Source: Chara braunii
Taxonomy: Eukaryota > Streptophyta > Charophyceae > Charales > Characeae
Reading direction: 5' to 3'
NCBI GenBank assembly: GCA_003427395.1
Contig: BFEA01000345.1
Coordinates: 901,438-928,015 of the forward strand
Length of the DNA stretch: 26,578 nucleotides
Shown here: positions 1 to 7,584 of the stretch, in pieces
Layout: each line of letters begins with the position of its first letter
How positions within the stretch are numbered: position 1 is the first letter of the stretch
The notes under the pieces: model-generated
The model's input: only the letters and a program-made list of their open reading frames with translations
Told to the model about the DNA's origin: nothing
The model's database searches: none
Program-made: the position numbers and the translations under genes

Positions 1-46
<46 letters not shown>
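1..46. repeat. CT microsatellite
   Basis: Nearly pure CT dinucleotide run, with one T interruption near position 17, reaching the left edge of the window. It ends just upstream of the hammerhead region. Confidence 0.95.
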
Positions 47-49
<3 letters not shown>

Positions 50-93
50 CTGTACCTAGTTGATATTAGGCGCTGGATTCAGGCGCCGAATTC

Positions 94-147
94 GACTGTT
101 GGGGTAGTATCCCCCTGATGAGTCGGTGAAATCCCGACGAAACATTC
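94..147 (+). ncRNA. Hammerhead ribozyme motif, type III-like, apparently intact
   Basis: Every conserved hammerhead core element is present in order. Stem III 5' strand is GACTGT (94-99), followed by the cleavage-site nucleotide T100 (GUU, which fits the NUH rule). Stem I is GGGG/CCCC (101-104 with 111-114) closed by loop TAGTAT. The core CTGATGA is at 115-121. Stem II is GTCGG/CCGAC (122-126 with 134-138) with a 7-nt loop. GAA (139-141) is followed by the stem III 3' strand ACATTC (142-147), giving five Watson-Crick pairs and one C-U mismatch. Stem I is closed and stem III open, which is the type III arrangement. Known relatives are small self-cleaving RNAs in plant retrozymes, viroid-like RNAs and other retroelements. 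The core assignment is direct observation; in vivo cleavage and the carrier element are inference. I found no LTR, PBS or PPT around it. Confidence 0.82.
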
Positions 148-154
148 TTGCACT

Positions 155-179
155 GCCTGTTCGTTTTTGACGAACAGGC
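155..179 (+). other. Perfect 9-bp hairpin downstream of the hammerhead
   Basis: GCCTGTTCG (155-163) pairs perfectly with CGAACAGGC (171-179) around a 7-nt T-rich loop. It begins 8 nt after the hammerhead stem III strand, so it would lie in the same transcript and could cap or protect the downstream product. Function is inferred only. Confidence 0.7.
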
Positions 180-198
180 GTTTTCGATAGCTCGTGGA

Positions 199-333
199 GA
201 GAGGAAAAATAAAAAATAAAAATAAAGAATCTAAAAAAAATCTAAGAGAAAGTCTAAAAAAAAAAAAAAAACATTCCTAAAAACAGCAGCCCGTTTTTTA
301 TTTTTTTTTTGACGGGCGCCTACTGTCTTTCTT
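199..333. repeat. A-rich then T-rich low-complexity tract with a GCCCGT/ACGGGC stem
   Basis: A-rich sequence (about 199-272) is followed by a T-rich run flanked by GCCCGT and ACGGGC, near 291 and 312, which can pair. There is no coding potential. An A-rich tract might mark the 3' end of a retroposed transcript, but no flanking target duplication was identified. Confidence 0.6.
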
Positions 334-480
334 GGGGACTATAGTCCCCAGCCACATGTCAAAGCGCCATCTGGCGCGTTAGGTCGTAGTGTTTTTTTTT
401 TTTTTTGCAATAATAAAACCGTTGGCGAACGGTTACTCGTTATGTGCCCTCAAGCACATCTTCGGGGCGCCATGTGGCGC
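334..480. repeat. Cluster of perfect palindromes and hairpins
   Basis: Five separate perfect inverted repeats lie within 147 bp: a 16-bp palindrome GGGGACTATAGTCCCC (334-349); GCGCC/GGCGC with loop ATCT (364-377); AACCGTT/AACGGTT with loop GGCG (417-434); ATGTGC/GCACAT (442-459); and GCGCC/GGCGC with loop ATGT (467-480). The first and last GCGCC hairpins are near copies. A 16-nt T run lies between the second and third. No gene is visible. Confidence 0.85.
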
Positions 481-614
481 TGTTTACTTTTTTATTTATT
501 TATTTATTTTATTACATATATTTTTTACTTAATTTATACGTGTTATTCCTTGCGCAGAGGCCATGCAAATCTCTTGCGCGGTTGTTCCCAGCCGCTCGAT
601 CTTATCGATTGAAC

Positions 615-786
615 GGCCGGAAACGGCCACACCAAAGAAACTGGGTTGCTCCAAAAAGGAGCCATGCCTTGAGGTGCGGTTCCTCTGATTCTATCCCGGT
701 ATCTGCTGGGTGACAATCCTATACCGTGACCTACTGGGCTAGCTCCTATCACGATAGTGATAGGAGCGGCTCTTCTATAAGAAGAG
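615..786. repeat. Second cluster of perfect hairpins
   Basis: GGCCG/CGGCC with a GAAA tetraloop (615-628), GCTCC/GGAGC with an A5 loop (648-662), an 11-bp perfect stem around GATA (742-767) and CTCTTCT/AGAAGAG around ATA (770-786). The GAAA tetraloop and short loops suggest folding as RNA. Short open frames overlapping this stretch have no recognisable protein features. Confidence 0.8.
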
Positions 787-829
787 TTGCCCAGTCTTTA
801 TTCCTTCCTATCGGGGCTTTGCAGTCCTT

Positions 830-1001
830 GCCTGCCTATGCTTCGCATGCCCACCCTGCCTGTGGCCTAGTAGGCCCCGCCTGTCTGTGAGGTCTTAGCA
901 GGCCTTGCCGACCGATGGCCTAGCAGGCTCTGCCTGCCTGTCGCTTCCCCGGGGACGGCTGCCTGCCTGCCACTTCCCCGTGGACGGCTGCCTATCCACA
1001 G
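830..1001. repeat. GC-rich degenerate short repeats
   Basis: Repeated GCCTGCCTG and GGCCTAGCAGGC-like words occupy 830-950. These are followed by a clear 29-bp direct repeat beginning CTTCCCCG (copies start at 944 and 973). The palindromes GGCCTAGTAGGCC and CCCCGGGG occur within it. A short open frame here (905-1120) is repeat-derived and not convincing as a gene. Confidence 0.6.
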
Positions 1002-1644
1002 CTCCGGGGCCACTCTGGCTCGAGATCAACCCGACGGCCCAGAAAACAAAACCTGGCTATTCCTCTCACGCCATGACCCCATACCGGCGCATCCCTCTTT
1101 TTAGCCCGCTTAGGCCCTGAATCGCGCGGCTGCTACGCTGCGCGACATTATTTTAGGTAGAATAGGTCTAGCTTTAATCTTTCCACGGTCGCACATCCCA
1201 GTGGTCTTGTCGAAAAGCGCGATCGAGTCGGAATATTCCAATAGCATGTCTTATTTCGTCAGACCAAATTCTACAAACTTACATCAAAATTCGGACTTCG
1301 TCCGACATCGAAAATACAGGGCAGATACCCTTGTTAGGGTTTCTGTCCCGACAACATTCCCAGGCTGCATTGAATGACTTCCACGTCATTCATTTTTATC
1401 CAAACATAATATCAGAGGTGTTTACTAGGAAAGTCCTGGCGGACAACCTCCCCTTTCCATCAATTATGAGCTCAAACTGTCGGCCTGATGCCTTCAATTT
1501 TTGTGGACTTCTTTCCGGATGGTTCCAGCATCATCCCACTGGCGGCCACTCAAAATTGTCTCTCAGAATGGTACTGGAAGCCCTCCAGCTAGATCCAACA
1601 TAATCCAATCAATTGATACTGCCATATTCATTAGGGGAATTCCC

Positions 1645-1745
1645 TTAACTGCCGGGAATCTAACCCGGGTCTCTTGAGTTTACGGGGATGCATTTCACAA
1701 CACCTCGACGTACACAACGCCGCCAGGAATTTAACTTGGGCCTCC
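1645..1745 (-). pseudogene. Two tRNA-like remnants (SINE or tRNA pseudogenes)
   Basis: On the minus strand two B-box/T-arm-like sequences lie about 72 nt apart: CCCAAGTTAAATTCCTGG (1740-1723) and CCGGGTTAGATTCCCGG (about 1668-1652). Between them CGTCGAGGTG (1710-1701) resembles an A box of the tRNA-Ser/Leu type (CGAGTGG). The spacing equals one tRNA length, suggesting tandem tRNA-derived units. The T-loops are mutated (TTAGATT and TTAAATT instead of TTCGAAT), so neither looks functional. Confidence 0.35.
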
Positions 1746-2850
1746 CATACACACAAGGATACTCACATTATACTACAGTCAGGGAAGACATCAAAACAAA
1801 AAGGCCTAAAGTATTTCATCATCATTCACTGAAAAACTTGCGTTTAACCTATTTCCCATAATGAGTCAGGAGTAACCCCTGACAAGTCTTTCAAAATGTA
1901 TCAATTTCTTGGATTTTAACCATTCATGAGAGAAACCATCCATCCACTTTTTCCTGTCATTCATCCAACAGTGTGAGCTCATCCTTTTGATACTCGATAA
2001 TATATCAAGCATGACTATTCTGACTCCGATGTGACTAGCGTCGAGGAGTGGTGTAATCCTTTGAAGGACAACATCCCGACATCAAGCCCCGCTTTAGGTT
2101 CGGGCCTCACCACGTTCCCTCCGATTCCAATCTTACGATCTTATCACTCTGCTGTCAATAGGATAGGACAACCTTGTCCACACAACCAAAGGTTGGTCAG
2201 ACCTTAGTCATGAGGACAAGGTGACCCTACCTACTTCCTTGGAGTAAATCGTGGTCGCCTACTCTTCTGACAGCGTCCTGATAAAATCGCAAAATTTTCC
2301 TCCCTTTGAATGGTAATGTAGTCACCCCCTTCCACAAGGAAGGTGACAACATCCCGCTATGGACCAGGAACAAGGTTCCGGCACGGGCCTCATTACCGTC
2401 TACAGGGCTCACATCTTTACAAATTCTGTTACAATAAGATATGAGATAGGGTATCTTCATACCATACATCGCCATCCATTTATGTGCATAGTCATTTACA
2501 GAAAAAATACACTCGGTCATTCACCCCTCACTCAAAAAACTCATCAAACAAAATCATAATAATTATCTAACAAAATCACATGGATTCAATCACCAGTACT
2601 CATCAAACATCATGAAAGGAATCAACAATAGTGATTGGAATTACAAAAACTCTACAATAAATCCTTAGTCAGCCTGTGGTTGATATACCATCAAAATGTT
2701 TTTAATAGTTCCCACACTATACCAAATTTGACAAGGTGAGTACTTGACCAAACCAATATCCGGAAAAAAACGATGTAAGCGAAAGTGTATCATGAAAATA
2801 TCAATCTTTCATATTCTGGCCTCCCCCAAAATCTTAAATATTGATTAAAT

Positions 2851-2854
2851 TATA
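2851..2854. repeat. Target-site duplication of element A, left copy (TATA)
   Basis: TATA immediately precedes the TG of the 5' LTR and recurs at 11458-11461 right after the CA of the 3' LTR. A fifth base does not match on either side. Confidence 0.7.
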
Positions 2855-3877
2855 TGCGAGGATCAGGGTTCTCGGTAGGCCTATGGGGCCCTTTTTGCAG
2901 CCTTACCCGCCCTAAGTGAAGGCGGAGGTGCCCGCCCTAACTGAAGGCGGGCCTGGCTTTTTGCAAGAGGCCCTCGACTGTCAATTTCATATTTGGGGTC
3001 CAGGCAGTTGCGACGCGCCAGTTGGTTGAAAGAAACACAGGCCGAGCACCGAAGACATTTCCACGGCCTACCGGGCCTTTCCAAAGAATGCAGGCCCAGG
3101 GCGTGATTCGCAGCCTCATTCAGAGACAGTTGGGCGCCCAACCAAACGAGGCCCAGCAGCCCACTAGCTGCTGCATCCAGGCAGCCTCGGCCTTCCGGAA
3201 GCTTCTGGGCCCAGGCCAGCCCAGCCAGGCTGCGAGAGCTGGCCAACTCTTTTTCCATAAAGGAAAGAGCTCTGGCGAGGCAGCCTCATTCAGGCACTCA
3301 CATGCTGGCGGCAGCGCTGCTGGAGCTCATGCTCGTAGGCTGCTGCTAGCGCTGAGAGGCGAGGCGCAGCACGTGTGGTCGTGCAGAGGAGGAGGGCGCT
3401 GCTGAGGGCAGCGCCATAGCCCAGCCACCATAGCTGGTGGGCTTGGACTACAGTGAAGCGCAGGGGTGGTCTTCGGGCCAAAGAGAGGACAGGTGTGGTG
3501 TAGTCAGGGGATAGGTGAAGGATGATGATGATGATGTGATAGCACGTACCTTGTATTGGCGATGGTCTGCATGGGTGACATCTTCAAGTACTTCGGGCTG
3601 CCGCTGATGTCAACAGTTGCATTGTCTTTTTGTAGTCTGTAGTAGCTGTGTAGGGGTAGGTTGGGCGCTGAGCGCCAAGTGTGAGTGTGAAGGAACTGGA
3701 CTCTTGTGTTGGGAGGAGAGAGTATGCTCTCCGTGAACATTGGTTTTTCAGTGCTACGAACTTCCATTGGTGTATTATTGGTGCAATGCTGCTCTTTGGA
3801 CATAGTGCGACTATTTGGCTTTCAATGTGATGGTGTGATTTGGAATTGTCATCTCGCTGTTGCTTATTTTCCTTGCA
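2855..3877 (+). repeat. 5' LTR of element A
   Basis: 1023 bp, beginning TGCGAGGATC and ending CCTTGCA, which form an imperfect terminal inverted repeat. It aligns end to end with 10422-11457. A tandem pair of CCCGCC/GGCGG hairpin units occupies 2906-2952. A (GAT)5 microsatellite near 3520 is (GAT)8 in the 3' LTR. The LTR should carry the promoter and polyadenylation signals, but I cannot place them confidently. Open frames inside the LTR on both strands are not credible genes. Confidence 0.92.
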
Positions 3878-3880
3878 ATT

Positions 3881-3898
3881 TGGTATCGGAGTTGGTTC
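3881..3898 (+). promoter_or_regulatory. Primer-binding site of element A
   Basis: TGGTATCGGAG starts three bases after the LTR end. It is the complement of a tRNA 3' end close to plant initiator-Met tRNA, whose usual site is TGGTATCAGAGC. This primes minus-strand DNA synthesis. Element C has the same G variant and a longer match. Confidence 0.8.
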
Positions 3899-5150
3899 AT
3901 ATTGCGCTTCATTGGTTCTTTGCAATAGCTATTGGTGGTTCGCATGAGGTGAAGGGTAGTGATACGGCATTGGCGTTGAACAGTAGGCGGCCCAGGGTTG
4001 TGTGGGCGCGCCAGGGAGCTATGTGGTGACATACGGGGTGTATGCTGGATGATGAGAACTCGCTGATGTGACATATTAAGTTGAGGTGGAATCGCATTCT
4101 GCTATTGGTTGTGCCGAGGCAAAGACCGGTCATCATAATTGCACATCAGGTTACCGGTGAGGAATCTGTGGTTGGGGGCAACATTTATGAGGTACGTTGC
4201 TCCCTTCCTTATCTACCCTCTTCATCTCTTCTTATCGTGAGGAAGTGAGTTTTGTCTTGAGAGTCCTCTCGATGTGAGGTGTCGCGAGCGCTCAACCTTG
4301 AGAGTCGACATTCTTCCTGGGCAGCAAGCTGGTGGGAGACGGGCGTAGCTTCTGAAGGGCCTTGGACGAAGCACTCGGGTCATGGTCACCATGCCAACCC
4401 GTTGGGACTAGTACACGCATGCTTGGGCTGCAAGTCCTTGGTTCTGCTGCTTGCGCAATAGAGGTCGTGCCGGGCATGCCAGCCTTTTATGAGACGCTTT
4501 CCAGACCGTCTATAAATATTTCTGGTTGGGGACTGGGATTGAATCTGGCTGTGATCGTCGTCCTGACTGCGACGTTAAATAATTCCTGAGGAGATGGGGG
4601 CTCTCCTAAAATTCCTCCTGATCAGCTAGATCAACAGGGTGTAAGGCTCGTTCCGTACGAGGGTAAATAAGAGTGGACTGGTTGGCATGTTCGGCAATGA
4701 CTTGGGGCACAGGGGTGGACCGGATTGCACACCTTCAGACACGCTGCTCAACCAGATGCTCAAGAACGTTGACACAAAGTGACCAATCAAGAAGGATACA
4801 GGGGGAGGGGCAGATTCCGGTAACTGTTCACAGTGGCAATCATCTATCAATCTGCCATCCAATATACATCTCCAACAGGACATGTTATTTTTATTTTGAT
4901 TATCTGGTTGTGACAGACTTTGCTAACAACTGACAGACAGCTGCAGGCAGATTAGATCTATGTTGTAGTGTAATCTGTTCCAGGGTAATCCAAAAATAGA
5001 ATTAATACATCTTGTAGGACCTGGCATTAGTTGTTAATATATTACCTAACTGTTTCTGTTCCATCCGAGTTGTGTTTCATAATCGGTTGTGTGTCAAGCT
5101 AAGGTAGGATTCAGTGTGGATTCTAGTTTAGATGACACACACTGTAGCTC
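3899..5150 (+). promoter_or_regulatory. Long untranslated leader of element A
   Basis: About 1.25 kb separate PBS and gag with no convincing gene. Two features recur in element C's leader: a GAG|GTACGT splice-donor-like site (GT at 4192) followed by a pyrimidine-rich stretch, and a TATAAATA box (4511-4518) inside CCAGA...TCTGG. The leader probably contains packaging signals, and possibly an intron or an internal promoter. All of these roles are inferred. Confidence 0.5.
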
Positions 5151-7079
5151 ATGAGTGATGCAAGCACTAGTGAGGAGTTGCTAGTGGACGACCGTAGGAC
5201 TACTCCCGGGACTGCTCGTAGTCGACCCTTGACATTCTTGGAGTTAGGTCCAGGAGACAAAAGAAGATAGCGGAGAGAGGCTAGAGAGAGGACAACGGCA
5301 AGGAGAGCGAGGGCAGCTGAGGATAGTGCCAAGACTAGAGTCTCAGCTAGTACTGGTACAACCATGGCTACCTCAGCTATGTCGCAAGTCTCTACACAGT
5401 CCACTTCGTCAGGAGTCCGTCATAGTGGCTCTCAGGTTTCCACTAGTCAGATTGCTAGCTTGCAAGTCGGCCAGCAAATTCAACTTACGCCGGAGGACTT
5501 AGAAATCCGGCAAGCAGAAGAACTTCAGGATGAGCTACAGTGGCAGTTGGACGAGGCAGCAGAGAGGAGAATAAAAGCCATACTTAGGAAGGCTAGACTA
5601 GAGAATAGAATGCATGAGCTAGGCAGACTGGAAACACTAGATGAGGCAGGTTTAGACAGTGATGGTCCTGTGCTGCGCAATCTTTCGGTAGCTGAAGCGC
5701 AAAACGTCCAACGGGAATCGCTGGCCGAATTAGTGGCAGGCCAGAAACAAATCCTGGTTGAACTTCGGGCTACTCGCATAGCAGTGAGGCAGCCACAGTT
5801 TGCTGTAGTTCCCCCTGCGGGTGTGGGTCCATCATCGATGATGCCACACACAGGGCCAACTTTCTCTCCTATGTTTGGCATGCCCCCTCCTGGCGGTTTA
5901 GCAGCAACTAGTGGTCCGGTTCAAAGTGTCTCTGTCGTACCATCCACGACAGTGGTAACTACAGTCCCACTGTCAAGCCAGGCCCAAGTAAGTGTGCAAC
6001 AGCCTGTTTCAGTGGCTATGCAGCCGCTGCAGCAAGCCCCTGGGCCCATCTAGCCTATGTTATGGATGCCTAAGATACCTCTGATGAGTCCCAAGCCCTT
6101 CACTGGAGATAGGAAGAATGAGGAAGACTTGGACACCTGGGTGAGGACTGTGCCTACTTATGTGAGGCACAAGCTCACAAGGCCAGAGCAGGAAGTTGTA
6201 GTGGCTGCCTCCTTTCTAGAGGGGTCAGCAACTCGCTGGTTGAATGGCTTAGTGCAGCAGCAGGGCTACGGTAAGGATTTCGATGCCTGGGCTCAGGCTC
6301 AGACATTGGAACAGTTCGTACGGTCTGTCTACAACAGGTGGCATGACCCGCATTGGGCTCAAAAGGCCACCGATGCTATCAACAACCTTTGTTCCCGTAG
6401 GTTCAAGGATGTTAGAGAGCTTACAGACACCGTAGAACGCCTTCTCGTGGTACCTGGTGTATGTTTTGACCAGCAGGTTCTCCTGACGGACTACCTAAGG
6501 TGCCTACCTGCAGAGGTAAGGACCAAGCTGGTTGACGAGGCCTATGTAGAACAGCACACCTTCGGTTCTTTTTGTAAGAAAGCTCTGGACATAGAGGCAA
6601 AGTTGGGGTCTGCTCATAAGGTATCTCATGATGGTAAGAAGAGACTACCCCAGGACTGGAAGAAGAAATGTCAGTTAATGTTCGTTGACCATGATGGTCA
6701 AACGACGGAGATTGACGAATTCCCAGACCTTGGGGAGTTGACAGAGCAGGATGGGGCCAGCGAGACTTCGGATGGGGGAGTCGTGGCACCTATCAAGGAA
6801 AAGGCTAAAGGGACCGGGAAGAAGAAGGTAGGACGGTCCGCGGGTCAGGGAGACCAAGGGACACCCACATGGGTGAAGCTTGGTTTGGATTATGAGGTGT
6901 GGAGGGACCGAGTTGCTAGGGGCACTTGCATGAACTGTGGCAATTATGGCCACAGGTCGTGTACGTGCCGAGGCAAAAAGGTCACAATGAAGGTAGCCTC
7001 GCCAACAGTGGTGGGCTTATCTTCGAATTCTGGGAGTGCTTCTGCGAGCAGCTCACAGGGAAACACCTCGGGCCAGTAG
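5151..7079 (+). pseudogene. gag: Gag of element A, two in-frame amber stops
   Basis: Structural polyprotein. I start it at ATG 5151 because MSD... aligns with the start of element C's Gag (MSG...) and the frame is continuous with everything downstream. In-frame TAG codons at 5268-5270 and 6051-6053 split it; the longest open parts are 5364-6053 and 6057-7079. Order: charged N-terminus; predicted coiled coil about 5490-5640 (rich in E, L, R); a Pro/Val/Gln-rich linker; a retrotransposon capsid-like core about 6100-6600 (DTWVRTVP, AASFLEGSATRW); basic region; and CCHC knuckle CMNCGNYGHRSCTC (6927-6968). It ends with TAG after a GGGAAAC slippery site, with pol in the -1 frame. At about 640 codons it is long for this family. 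Confidence 0.82.
7058..7064 (+). promoter_or_regulatory. -1 ribosomal frameshift slippery heptamer GGGAAAC (element A)
   Basis: In the gag frame the bases read G GGA AAC, the canonical X XXY YYZ arrangement. They lie four codons before the gag stop (7077-7079), and pol continues in the -1 frame. The identical heptamer, also in frame, precedes the gag stop of element C. Element B has GAGAAAC at the matching site. A possible stem (TGAAGTGG 7105-7112 with 7127-7134, one G-U pair) lies 40 nt downstream, further than the usual 5-9 nt. Confidence 0.7.
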
Positions 7080-7584
7080 GAGTGTTAGCCGCTCTTACTC
7101 GCGTTGAAGTGGTAACGTTGCCTTCCCTACTTCAGGCGTTGGCCAAGGCTAGAGACCCACACATCGCCCCGCGAGCACATTCAAACCCACCGACGTGTCT
7201 GTGGCCCTAGAAGAGTTAGAAATTGAGTGGTCAGGGAAGGACTTAAGGAACTCTTGGGCGATGATCAGTAGAGGTCCAAAGGGTGAACATTTTGCGGTGG
7301 AAGTAGATGTAGGTGGCCGCAATGTTGGCGCCTTCGCAGACATAGGCTCTACACAAAATTTCATCAATCGTGCTTGTGTGGATAGACTGCGCTTAAGGGA
7401 CCACCAAGTGCAGCGGCTTAGCAAAACTGTAGCTTCTACGCTGGCCAACAAGCACCAAATGTTTGTGAAAGACTATGTCAAGGACGTAATCTGCATCTTC
7501 TCCTGTAGAGGAGGGGAAGTGAGTCATAAAATCTCCTTCCTGGTTAGTGACGAACTGCCATTTGACATGCTCCTACTACCTTGA
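7065..7584 (+). pseudogene. pol: Element A Pol N-terminus and aspartic protease, frameshifted
   Basis: After the gag-pol frame change, GPVGVLAALTRVEVV continues in the -1 frame until about 7185. A frame break near 7160-7195 then moves the protein into another frame (7195-7584). The protease active-site region reads FADIGSTQNF, with Asp at codon 7339-7341. Retroviral-type proteases normally have D-T/S-G, so D-I-G is unusual; element C also has Ile and element B has Thr. At about 7572 an apparent 8-bp loss, compared with element C, shifts the frame again before the sequence reaches YLEVAQPQ. Confidence 0.75.

Larger units (their letters stand above)
1141..2854. other. Gene-free flank of element A
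   Basis: I see no supported protein gene. Open frames at 1331-1603 and 2227-2520 have no recognisable motifs. A loosely duplicated block with the words GACAACATCCCG and CGGGCCTCA occurs near 2070-2110 and again near 2350-2393, suggesting an old dispersed repeat. Because A's target duplication is at 2851-2854 and 11458-11461, this stretch was continuous with 11458 onward before A inserted. Confidence 0.55.

Noticed and set aside
334-480. CRISPR-like array from repeated GCGCC hairpins
   Set aside because: Repeats are short, unevenly spaced and not identical, and the context is eukaryotic.
694-711. CGGTATCTGCTG as a PBS that would make the hammerhead region a retrozyme
   Set aside because: It matches TGGTATCAGAGC poorly and no LTR pair brackets it.
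444-713. 89-codon open frame with a hydrophobic start near the hairpin cluster
   Set aside because: The hydrophobic stretch comes from a TTTA-rich low-complexity tract and the rest overlaps palindromes.
3022-3405. Long open frames on both strands inside the LTRs of A (also 10654-10974) and of C (16901-17575, 25444-26130)
   Set aside because: They lie within LTRs, lack recognisable domains and are GC-rich repeat sequence. Their conservation is explained by LTR identity.
3706-4029. Hydrophobic open frame spanning the end of A's 5' LTR
   Set aside because: It crosses the LTR end and PBS, so it is not a plausible independent gene.
4279-4933. Small open frames in the leader of element A as accessory genes
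   Set aside because: No counterpart frame is evident in element C's leader, and they overlap each other on both strands without motifs.
5268-6053. Reading TAG as a sense codon throughout (alternative genetic code)
   Set aside because: TAG at 5268 aligns with a Leu codon, TGA stops also occur, and many frameshifts are present, so mutational decay is simpler. It is kept only as an alternative in the findings.
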